A stretch of DNA of 64,000 nucleotides from Sphingobacterium prati. GTDB taxonomy: Bacteria; Bacteroidota; Bacteroidia; Sphingobacteriales; Sphingobacteriaceae. The stretch is taken from positions 186,001-250,000 of the forward strand of contig NZ_JABJWY010000034.1 in NCBI RefSeq assembly GCF_013167215.1. Direction: 5' to 3'. This document shows, one piece after another, positions 55,070 through 62,840 of this stretch (its first letter is position 1; each line of letters opens with the position of its first letter). The position numbers were made by a program, and so were the translations under genes. The notes below the pieces were generated by a model. That model was not told the DNA's origin. It searched no databases and was given only the letters and a program-made list of their open reading frames with translations.

Positions 55070-55966
55070 ATGCTAAATACACGTCTAGTTAAAGATACCT
55101 TAGTAAAACGGTCCACATTTTTGTTACTGCTGATTTCGCTATCAGTTGTCGTTATTATTGCGGTCGGTTTAACTGTAAAATCCATTCCGCTATTTGAATA
55201 CAGTAACATATTTCAGCTATTGACAGATAAAGTATGGGCACCTATGAAGGGCTCGTTCGGGTTTCTGCCTTTTATCGCCGGTACACTCGCTGTCACATTG
55301 ATATCGCTTGCCATCGCAATACCACTGTGTATATTGACGGCAGTTTATCTGACTGAATACGCTTCTGATGCGCTAAAAAACATGATGCTTCCGCTTGTCA
55401 ATATCTTAGCGGCCATACCCCCGGTATTATATGGTGTTTGGGGGGTATTATTTATCGTCCCTTTGATCCAGCTTTATATTGCTCCGATTTTTGGTGTGGT
55501 GACATCCGGTTATTCGGTATTAGCCGGTGGTATCGTACTGGCGGTCATGATTTTTCCGATCATGATTTCCATTATGGTGGAGGTGCTTCAAACGATTCCG
55601 TATGAATTAAAAGCCGCATCTTTGTCTTTGGGAGCAACAAAATGGGATACCATAAAACATGTTATTCTCAAAAAGGCAAAACCTGGTATCATCGCCGCCA
55701 TTGTCTTATCGACCTCGCGGGCATTTGGAGAAACGATTGCAGTACTAATGGTTTGCGGGAATGTACCCAGGGTACCCACATCCATATTTGATGCCGGTTA
55801 TCCCATCCCCGCTTTAATAGCAAACAATTTTGGTGAGATGATGTCCATCCCCCTTTATGAGTCTGCTTTGATGTTTTCAGCGCTATTGCTATTTGTCATC
55901 ATATTTATTTTCAATTTAATATCACGTCTGATATTAAGACGACTTGAAGGAGGTTTAGATGGATAA
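55070..55966 (+). CDS. pstC: Pst-like ABC transporter permease, PstC type
   Basis: The 298-residue permease has six hydrophobic segments and the family text PLFEYSNIFQLLTDKVWAP, FGFLPFIAGTLAVTLISLAI, PVLYGVWGVLFIVPLI and the EAA-loop PYELKAASLSLGATKWDTIK. One base separates it from pstS and it overlaps pstA by 8 bp. It forms the membrane channel with PstA. Confidence 0.92.
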   Translation: MLNTRLVKDTLVKRSTFLLLLISLSVVVIIAVGLTVKSIPLFEYSNIFQLLTDKVWAPMKGSFGFLPFIAGTLAVTLISLAIAIPLCILTAVYLTEYASDALKNMMLPLVNILAAIPPVLYGVWGVLFIVPLIQLYIAPIFGVVTSGYSVLAGGIVLAVMIFPIMISIMVEVLQTIPYELKAASLSLGATKWDTIKHVILKKAKPGIIAAIVLSTSRAFGETIAVLMVCGNVPRVPTSIFDAGYPIPALIANNFGEMMSIPLYESALMFSALLLFVIIFIFNLISRLILRRLEGGLDG

Positions 55967-56810
55967 CACCAAAAGAAGATTAATAAGCGAAAAGATCGCG
56001 AAGGGTTTCATGCATCTATCCGGAATTACAGTAACCGCTTCCCTGTTTTTTATTGTAGGTACAATTCTCTATAAGGGACTTCCCTACCTCAATTGGGAAA
56101 TGGTCAGTCAGTTACCCAAAGGCGGGTTTTACATCGGCAAAGAAGGTGGAATCTTAAACGCCATAATAGGTTCACTCTATCTAGCAGGTGTAGCGACTGC
56201 CCTATCGGCTTTTATTGGTATTCCAATATCACTTTATCTGAATATTTATTTGGGTACAAAATCCAAAGTAACACAGTTTTCGAAATTGTTGTTTGATGTG
56301 CTTTATGGAGTACCATCTATTGTGTATGGTGCTGTCGGCTTTGGTATTATGGTCTATTTTGGCATTAGAGCATCACTATTGGGCGGTATCATAACAGTCA
56401 CGCTATTGACGATCCCTATTGTGGTACGTACAGTAGACGAGCTGATCAAAACGATTCCTGAAGACCTTAAAAATGTCACCCTTTCCTTGGGTACCACACG
56501 CTGGGAGCTTGCGAAAGTTATGTTGCGTAGTATCCGTGCCGGATTATTGACAGCTATTCTATTAGCGTTCGGAAGGGCAATAGGTGATGTCGCGGGTGTA
56601 TTATTGACGACAGGGTTCAGTGACAATTTGCCTAAATATATAGACGAACCAGCAGCAACACTTCCCTTGGCTATATTTTTTCAGTTAAGCAGTCCAATTC
56701 CTGAGGTACAGGGACGAGCATATGCTTCGGCCCTGGTTTTAACTATCATCATTTTAATTATCGTAGTATGCACGCATATCCTTCAATCGAAACAAAAGAA
56801 TCGTCGTTAA
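55959..56810 (+). CDS. pstA: Pst-like ABC transporter permease, PstA type
   Basis: The 283-residue permease shows GGILNAIIGSLYLAGVATAL, VLYGVPSIVYGAVGFGIMV and the EAA loop PEDLKNVTLSLGTTRWELAK, followed by LAFGRAIGDVAGVLLTTGF. It overlaps the PstB gene by 43 bp, an unusually long overlap. Confidence 0.92.
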   Translation: MDNTKRRLISEKIAKGFMHLSGITVTASLFFIVGTILYKGLPYLNWEMVSQLPKGGFYIGKEGGILNAIIGSLYLAGVATALSAFIGIPISLYLNIYLGTKSKVTQFSKLLFDVLYGVPSIVYGAVGFGIMVYFGIRASLLGGIITVTLLTIPIVVRTVDELIKTIPEDLKNVTLSLGTTRWELAKVMLRSIRAGLLTAILLAFGRAIGDVAGVLLTTGFSDNLPKYIDEPAATLPLAIFFQLSSPIPEVQGRAYASALVLTIIILIIVVCTHILQSKQKNRR

Positions 56811-57577
56811 ACAGTCCTTTGACTGATCCTCACATTCAGATCAAGGATCTCAATGTATATATTGATGGGAGACATATTTTAAAGAATATAAATCTTGCCT
56901 TACCGAATAATAGCGTAACCTCCATTATCGGACCTTCAGGCTGCGGCAAGACCACACTGCTGAAAACTCTGAATCGCTTGGTCGACGACACAAAAGGTGT
57001 TGAAATAACGGGATCTGTGCTTGTAAACGGTGAGGATATTTATGGCAAAAATACCGAAGTAACACATATCCGTAAAAAAATGGGACTTTTATCCCAAAAA
57101 CCTTATCCATTACCGATGTCCATCTACGACAACGTAGCTTATGGCCCGCGCATACATGGCACTAAAAATAAAAAAGAACTGGATAAGATTGTCGAGACAC
57201 AATTGCGAAATGTAGCCCTATGGGATGAGGTCAAGGACCGTTTGGGGCATTCCGCAAGCGGCCTTTCGATTGGACAGCAACAACGGCTCTGCTTAGCGAG
57301 GGGCCTTGCTGTAGAACCCGAAATTATACTTGGCGATGAATCAACTTCTGCATTGGACCCGCTATCCACAGCAAAAATTGAAGAACTACTCATCGAACTA
57401 AAGCAGGATTATACCATTGTTCTGGTGACACACATTTTACGACAAGCCCGAAGAGTGTCTGATTATATCATTTTTGTTTATGGTGGAGAAATCCTTGAAT
57501 TTGGTCCCACTGAGCAAGTGCTGTTAAATCCACAGCATGAAATCACAAAACAATATGTAAAAGGTTTTATATCCTGA
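56768..57577 (+). CDS. pstB: Pst-like ABC transporter ATP-binding protein
   Basis: The 269-residue ATPase has Walker A GPSGCGKTTLLKTLNR (55-70), a Q loop SQKPYPLPMSIYDN and TTAKIEELL-type helices. The signature motif reads LSIGQ (166-170) instead of LSGGQ, and Walker B reads IILGDES (186-192) instead of MDEP. Catalytic glutamate E191 is kept. These changes are atypical for PstB. No PhoU gene follows; a terminator lies 20 bp downstream. Confidence 0.9.
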   Translation: MHAYPSIETKESSLNSPLTDPHIQIKDLNVYIDGRHILKNINLALPNNSVTSIIGPSGCGKTTLLKTLNRLVDDTKGVEITGSVLVNGEDIYGKNTEVTHIRKKMGLLSQKPYPLPMSIYDNVAYGPRIHGTKNKKELDKIVETQLRNVALWDEVKDRLGHSASGLSIGQQQRLCLARGLAVEPEIILGDESTSALDPLSTAKIEELLIELKQDYTIVLVTHILRQARRVSDYIIFVYGGEILEFGPTEQVLLNPQHEITKQYVKGFIS

Positions 57578-57596
57578 TAGATTGTCTGCCGTTTAT

Positions 57597-57640
57597 AAAA
57601 AAGCCGAAGATTCTATGTATCATAAAATCCTCGGCTTTTC
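57597..57640 (+). terminator. Terminator of the Pst-like operon
   Basis: AAAAGCCGAAGAT (57599-57611) pairs with ATCCTCGGCTTTT (57627-57639) with one wobble. Flanking A and T runs mean it may serve both this operon and the convergent bshB1 gene. Confidence 0.85.
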
Positions 57641-57667
57641 ACTTCTTTATCCTTTATTGCAACTTCG

Positions 57668-58399
57668 CTATCTTAGATCGAATAGATCATCAACGCCTAA
57701 TATCTTTTTAGATGTAAATCCTTCAGCATACTTTGTCTGGATGTACCGACCAAATTCACGTGCTCTGGCAGCGGTAGATTCCATAAAATCCGGGTTGGAG
57801 ATATACGTTTGTGGCTCGTCAGGATTGATATTTTCGCCTGTATAGAATTGCGTTTTATAGGCCAAGATTGATTTCTCCTTTATGGCATAGTAGTCCGTAA
57901 TATCGATGACTACATCGGGTTTGATGTAATAATCCTGCACAAATTGCAATACTAGACGTGGACGAAAGGCTTCTTGGATTTGATTATTTTGATCTCTGGT
58001 CTCCACCTTTCTTAACCCCGAAAGGAAACAGGCTTCATTCACAAGCTGCCCTGCTCTGCCATGATCCGGATGACGGTCAGTAATCGCGTTGGTGATAACG
58101 ATTTCAGGCTGGTATTTCCGTATGGCACTTATAATAGCCATTTTTTCTTCGATAGCATTTTCAAAAAAACCGTCTCTCAAACCGAGATTTTCACGCGCTG
58201 CCAGTCCGAGAATAGCTGCTGCATCTTTTGCCTCTTGTGCTCTGGTCTCCGCAGTACCTCGTGTCCCCAGTTCACCTTGAGTTAGGTCTACAATTCCTAC
58301 TTTTTTTCCTTCGGCAACATATTTTGCCATTACTCCGCCTGCACCCAATTCTGCGTCATCGGGATGCACGGCAATGACAAGTAAATCTAGTTTTAGCAT
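57668..58399 (-). CDS. bshB1: Bacillithiol biosynthesis deacetylase BshB1
   Basis: The 243-residue protein is a PIG-L/LmbE zinc deacetylase: LVIAVHPDDAELGAGGVMA (zinc HxDD), LTQGELGTRGTAETRAQEA, LGLRDGFF and TDRHPDHGRAGQLV with the second zinc histidine. The LTQGELGTRG text is diagnostic of BshB1, which removes the acetyl group from GlcNAc-malate. It indicates bacillithiol as the low-molecular-weight thiol. Convergent with the Pst-like operon. Confidence 0.94.
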   Translation of the reverse strand: MLKLDLLVIAVHPDDAELGAGGVMAKYVAEGKKVGIVDLTQGELGTRGTAETRAQEAKDAAAILGLAARENLGLRDGFFENAIEEKMAIISAIRKYQPEIVITNAITDRHPDHGRAGQLVNEACFLSGLRKVETRDQNNQIQEAFRPRLVLQFVQDYYIKPDVVIDITDYYAIKEKSILAYKTQFYTGENINPDEPQTYISNPDFMESTAARAREFGRYIQTKYAEGFTSKKILGVDDLFDLR

Positions 58400-58560
58400 A
58401 TTTATATCTTTTTTTGTTTATGGCTTCCAATACCAGCAAAATCGGCAAAAATCAGTGTGATACAATTCAGCACTCCGTATTGCGGGCTTGTGTTGAAGAC
58501 AGCCGGCACATACAGGTGTTACTGGTATGAAACCCAGGCCAAAGGTAGGAAGTTTGTAGG

Positions 58561-59052
58561 TTACTCCTCCAAAAGTCGTTCGATATTACTACAAATTTTA
58601 CCTGACAATGGCGAAGTCGTAGGATAATAGAAATCCACGACTTCCCCCTGCCTGTTGATCAAGTATTTATGAAAGTTCCAGGAGGGCTTGCTATTTATAT
58701 GCCCGTTTTCTGCCTTATTTGACAGGAAACTATACAATGCCGTCGTGTAGGTGCCAATGACATGGCTACGTTTAAAAACCGGAAAACTGACCTGCTGGTT
58801 TATTCTACAGAATGTCTCCAATGTACTGCCAGTCAGGGGTTCTTGATTCCGAAAGTTATTGGACGGAAATGCCAGTACCTCAAATCCCCTTTCTTTATAC
58901 TTTTGATAGAGTTTTTCGAGCGATTTAAACTGTCTTGTGAACAGACACTGACTCGCTGTATTGACGACCAACAAAACCTTCCCTTCAAAATCTCCAAGAG
59001 ATTTCATGGTTCCATTGAATTGCAAAGCATCAAAGTCATATATCGTTTTCAT
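58561..59052 (-). CDS. Glutathione peroxidase family protein (probably thioredoxin-dependent)
   Basis: The 163-residue protein has the peroxidatic motif NTASQCLFTRQF (C36) and the WNF motif (W125, N126). The usual FPCNQF block is FPSNNF, so the tetrad glutamine is replaced by N66. C82 in FCRINQQVSFP fits the resolving cysteine of thioredoxin-dependent members. It would reduce hydroperoxides in the cytoplasm. Two unrelated genes flank it. Confidence 0.88.
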   Translation of the reverse strand: MKTIYDFDALQFNGTMKSLGDFEGKVLLVVNTASQCLFTRQFKSLEKLYQKYKERGFEVLAFPSNNFRNQEPLTGSTLETFCRINQQVSFPVFKRSHVIGTYTTALYSFLSNKAENGHINSKPSWNFHKYLINRQGEVVDFYYPTTSPLSGKICSNIERLLEE

Positions 59053-59138
59053 ATTGTCTTAATTTAGGTATTACATAACGGCCTCGATCCTAATCAAAGT
59101 ATCTTCGTGACTTATTATATACGGGTATATATGGGGGC

Positions 59139-59771
59139 CTACATCACCGGTTTGGGTCTCGACCGTTCAAATTCACGGATGATATTTTCGATTTCGAAGT
59201 CCTCTTTTGGATCGTATGCTGATTTCAAATTATGCCCAAAAATTTTGGCAACTCCCTGATAAAAAAATGCGGAGATCCCGCCTTTCATTTCCTTCACCAT
59301 TTCATAGCTCGTATGTCCGGTATAGCGATCGATCAGCTTTATTAGGATTTTACCCTGGGAAATGGTCATATTTTTAATTTCCCTATTAAACATTTGTTTC
59401 ACATCGTTTTCACATCTTTCCACCAGAGCTTCATGTTCTTTTTTATCGGATGTCATAGCCAGATCCCGATCCAGTTGGTCGTATCTTTTTTGAGCATATA
59501 TCGCATAAGGAAGCACTTTCAGTACATTTCTTCTAAAACGTAGATATTCCCGCCGAGCTTCCTCACTTGACCAAACTCGTTTTCTAACAATAACAACCTC
59601 AGGAATAGGAAACCAAGGCAATATCTCACCTGAGGGCAGCGTTGTTGTCATATAATCCGTCACTGTCTCCTGGGCTCCTTCACCATATAAAGGAAGAGCC
59701 AGAGACTGAGCCTGTGCCACGCCTGACAAAGTCCCAAGAAGAAAAAACAAAACGCATACTGTTGTCTTCAT
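59139..59771 (-). CDS. DUF4294 family secreted protein
   Basis: From the ATG at 59771 the protein has 210 residues with a signal peptide (MKTTVCVLFFLLGTLSGVAQ). The mature part contains PWFPIPEVVIVRKRVW, EEARREYLRFRRNVLKVLPY, and KNMTISQGKILIKLIDRYTG, the markers of DUF4294, a Bacteroidota family of unknown role. It is helix-rich and probably periplasmic. An upstream ATG at 59804 is less likely because it precedes the signal peptide. Confidence 0.9.
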   Translation of the reverse strand: MKTTVCVLFFLLGTLSGVAQAQSLALPLYGEGAQETVTDYMTTTLPSGEILPWFPIPEVVIVRKRVWSSEEARREYLRFRRNVLKVLPYAIYAQKRYDQLDRDLAMTSDKKEHEALVERCENDVKQMFNREIKNMTISQGKILIKLIDRYTGHTSYEMVKEMKGGISAFFYQGVAKIFGHNLKSAYDPKEDFEIENIIREFERSRPKPVM

Positions 59772-59921
59772 CTGAACGACTATATAACTCTTTTGATTTG
59801 TCAATGCTATTATATTTTGGTAAATTTATTACAAAATAAGTTAGCTTGATAATTGTATTCAAAATACATTAACTAAATTAAACAAAAATACTCAAAAAAA
59901 CATCATTTACCTGCAACGTTT

Positions 59922-62141
59922 ATGAAAGATTATGTGATTGATATTGAAGCAGAAAACAAAGAGATAAGAAAACGTTACCGTGCATTATTGCGTGCCTGTA
60001 AGCCTACTTTGCAGCGCGGGGACAAACAAGAGATTCGTAAAGCTTTTGATTTGGCCCTGGATAGCCACAAGGAGATGCGCCGCAAATCAGGAGAACCCTA
60101 TATTTATCATCCGATTGCGGTAGCGCAGATTGCCGCCGAGGAAATTGGTTTAGGGACGACCTCCATTGTATGCGCTTTGCTCCATGATGTTGTTGAGGAC
60201 ACCAATGTAACCTTGGACGAAATTGAGGAAATGTTTGGAAAAAAAGTTCGTCGTATTATTGACGGATTGACAAAAATTTCCGGAATATTTGACCCAAATA
60301 GTTCAATGCAGGCCGAGAACTTTCGTAAAATGTTGCTCACGCTCGCTGATGATGTACGCGTTATCCTTATCAAATTGGCGGATAGGCTGCACAATATGCG
60401 GACGATGGAATTTATGGCAAGAGATAAACAGTTGAAGATTGCCTCGGAGACCAGTTATCTTTATGCTCCCTTGGCGCATCGTTTGGGTTTGTATGCGATC
60501 AAATCCGAATTGGAAGACTTGTCCATGAAATTTACTGATCCAGATACCTATAAATTTATTGCGCGAAAACTGAACGAAAAGAAAGCCGAACGGGAGAAAT
60601 TCATAGGTGATTTTATCGGTCCTATTACAGAAATTTTAGAAGAACAAGGAGTTAAAGCCGCCGTATTTGGAAGACCCAAATCGATTCATTCGATCTGGAA
60701 CAAGATGCGCAAAAAGTCAATTCCATTTGAAGAAGTATATGACCTATTTGCGATTCGTATCGTTATTGACGCGGTGGATGAGAAGGAAAAAACCGAATGT
60801 TGGAAAGTATATTCCATCGTAACGGATTTATATCGTCCTAACCCGGACCGTTTGCGCGATTGGATCTCTTCACCCAAAGGAAATGGCTACGAATCCCTGC
60901 ATACCACGGTAATGGGCCCCAAGGGGCAATGGGTGGAAGTACAGATTCGGACCAGGCGGATGAACGAGATTGCGGAAAAAGGGTTTGCGGCACACTGGAA
61001 ATACAAAGAGTCCAATTCCGATTCAGGCTTGGATCAATGGATCAAAAAGGTACGTGATGTACTCAGCAGCCCTGATCAGAATGCCATGGATTTTGTGGAT
61101 GATTTCAAGATGAACCTGTTCTCGGATGAAATTTTTATCTTCACACCCAAAGGTACCTTAATTCAATTGCCGAATAATGCCACCGCTTTAGATTTTGCTT
61201 TTGAGATCCATTCTGATATTGGTGCAAGTTGTATAGGTGCGAAAGTAAACCATAAACTTGTTCCACTCAGCCATGTTTTGCAAAATGGTGATCAAGTAGA
61301 AATTATCACATCAAGCAAGCAATCTCCGAAAGAAGACTGGCTGAATTTTGTAGTTACGGCAAAAGCAAAATCAAAAATTAGATCCTCCCTTAAAGAAGAA
61401 AAACGAAGAGTTGCCGAAGATGGTAAAGAGATCTTGGAACGCAAATTGAAGTCTTTGAAGGTAACGTACAATACAGATAATATTAATAAAATTGCTAATT
61501 ATCTAAAGTATCCAAGTTCTCAGGACCTGTTTTACAACGTAGCGAAGGGTATTGTTGATATCAAACAATTGCGTGAATATGTAGCCCACGAAAAAGCAGT
61601 CGAAATCAATGTAGGATCTTCTTCGGGGAATCAGTTTAACAGTCATATTGGTGGTTTAGTAGAGAAAATCAATAAAAAAGAATTCGACACCATTCTTATA
61701 GGTGATGATATGCAAAAAGTTGATTATACGTTAGCCCCTTGTTGCAATCCAATTCCGGGAGACGATATCTTTGGTTTTCTGACAGTCAATGATGGTATCA
61801 AGATTCACCGTACCAGTTGTCCAAATGCATCCAAATTAATGGCAAATTATGGGTACCGTATCTTAAAGGCTCGTTGGGCGTCGACTAAAGACTCTGCATT
61901 CCTGACAGGCTTGCATATCGTAGGGATCGACGATGTCGGATTAGTCAATAAACTCACTACTGTCATTTCTCAAGAATTTGCCGTCAATATACGTTCCTTA
62001 TCCATATCGAGTAACGACGGTATTTTCGACGGGAATATTATGGTGTATGTCAATGACACGCAGCAATTGGAGAGCTTGATGAAAAACCTTAAACAAGTAA
62101 GAGGAATAACAGGAGTAAACCGTTATGAATCTGAAAATTAA
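59922..62141 (+). CDS. Bifunctional (p)ppGpp synthetase/hydrolase (Rel/SpoT)
   Basis: The 739-residue protein has an HD hydrolase domain (HDVVEDTNVTLDEIE), the synthetase domain with VFGRPKSIHSIWNKM and YESLHTTVMGPKGQWVEVQI, a TGS domain (FTPKGTLIQLPNNATALDFA), a conserved-cysteine region (YTLAPCCNPIPGDDIFGF) and a C-terminal ACT domain. It sets the stringent-response level of ppGpp in the cytoplasm. The fur and purA genes follow. Confidence 0.96.
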   Translation: MKDYVIDIEAENKEIRKRYRALLRACKPTLQRGDKQEIRKAFDLALDSHKEMRRKSGEPYIYHPIAVAQIAAEEIGLGTTSIVCALLHDVVEDTNVTLDEIEEMFGKKVRRIIDGLTKISGIFDPNSSMQAENFRKMLLTLADDVRVILIKLADRLHNMRTMEFMARDKQLKIASETSYLYAPLAHRLGLYAIKSELEDLSMKFTDPDTYKFIARKLNEKKAEREKFIGDFIGPITEILEEQGVKAAVFGRPKSIHSIWNKMRKKSIPFEEVYDLFAIRIVIDAVDEKEKTECWKVYSIVTDLYRPNPDRLRDWISSPKGNGYESLHTTVMGPKGQWVEVQIRTRRMNEIAEKGFAAHWKYKESNSDSGLDQWIKKVRDVLSSPDQNAMDFVDDFKMNLFSDEIFIFTPKGTLIQLPNNATALDFAFEIHSDIGASCIGAKVNHKLVPLSHVLQNGDQVEIITSSKQSPKEDWLNFVVTAKAKSKIRSSLKEEKRRVAEDGKEILERKLKSLKVTYNTDNINKIANYLKYPSSQDLFYNVAKGIVDIKQLREYVAHEKAVEINVGSSSGNQFNSHIGGLVEKINKKEFDTILIGDDMQKVDYTLAPCCNPIPGDDIFGFLTVNDGIKIHRTSCPNASKLMANYGYRILKARWASTKDSAFLTGLHIVGIDDVGLVNKLTTVISQEFAVNIRSLSISSNDGIFDGNIMVYVNDTQQLESLMKNLKQVRGITGVNRYESEN

Positions 62142-62192
62142 TCAAATGAATCTCACAATCTAGAAATACTATCAAATGTCAATCTAAATTGG

Positions 62193-62200
62193 TAAATTTG
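62193..62200 (+). promoter_or_regulatory. Candidate -7 element for fur
   Basis: TAAATTTG matches TAnnTTTG, 18 bp before the ATG at 62219. No good -33 TTG is at the expected distance. It rules out the upstream TTG at 62189 as start. Confidence 0.35.
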
Positions 62201-62218
62201 TACAAGAATACTTTTACT

Positions 62219-62710
62219 ATGAATCAAGCTGAAAATTTTGCAACTGTAAAAAAAATCTTTGAGGCCTACTTAGAAAATAAAAATCTAAGAAAAACTCCAG
62301 AGCGTTATGCTATCTTGGAAGAGATTTATTCACGTACTGATCATTTTGATGTAGAATCTTTGTATATCCATATGAAGAACAAAAAATATCGTGTCAGCCG
62401 TGCAACAGTTTATAATACCCTCGAATTATTGGTATCTTGTGACTTGGTAACAAAACACCAGTTTGGCCGTAATATGGCTCAGTTCGAAAAATCTTATGGC
62501 TTCAAACAACACGACCACGTGATTTGCATCGAGTGTAATAAGGTTGTCGAATTTTGTGACCCCCGTATCAATCAGATCCAAAGCCTTATGGGAGATTTGT
62601 TGAAATTTGATATTAAACACCACTCTTTAAATTTATATGGTGTTTGTCAAGATTGCCAAGAAAAAAATAAAAAAGAAGAAATCGTGGCCCAGGAGGCTAT
62701 TTCAAATTAA
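62219..62710 (+). CDS. Fur family transcriptional regulator
   Basis: From the ATG at 62219 the protein has 163 residues with both Fur domains: [20 protein letters not shown] and [16 protein letters not shown] in the winged helix, then the metal-binding half with [16 protein letters not shown] and CQDCQEKN, giving two CxxC-type zinc pairs. It could sense iron, zinc or peroxide; the sequence does not tell which. It follows the rel gene by 77 bp. Confidence 0.93.
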   Translation: MNQAENFATVKKIFEAYLENKNLRKTPERYAILEEIYSRTDHFDVESLYIHMKNKKYRVSRATVYNTLELLVSCDLVTKHQFGRNMAQFEKSYGFKQHDHVICIECNKVVEFCDPRINQIQSLMGDLLKFDIKHHSLNLYGVCQDCQEKNKKEEIVAQEAISN

Positions 62711-62750
62711 TCTTATATTTTTGTTAAATATAATAGTACATTTGTTCAGG

Positions 62751-62790
62751 AATGTTCAGGAGAAAAATTCCTGAACATTTTTATTTTTTT
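62751..62790 (+). terminator. Terminator after fur
   Basis: AATGTTCAGGA (62751-62761) pairs perfectly with TCCTGAACATT (62769-62779) and is followed by a T-rich run. Confidence 0.88.
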
Positions 62791-62840
62791 AATGAGTCTA
62801 TTTTTATTAATAACATTTTAATTACTATACTTTAAAAGCT

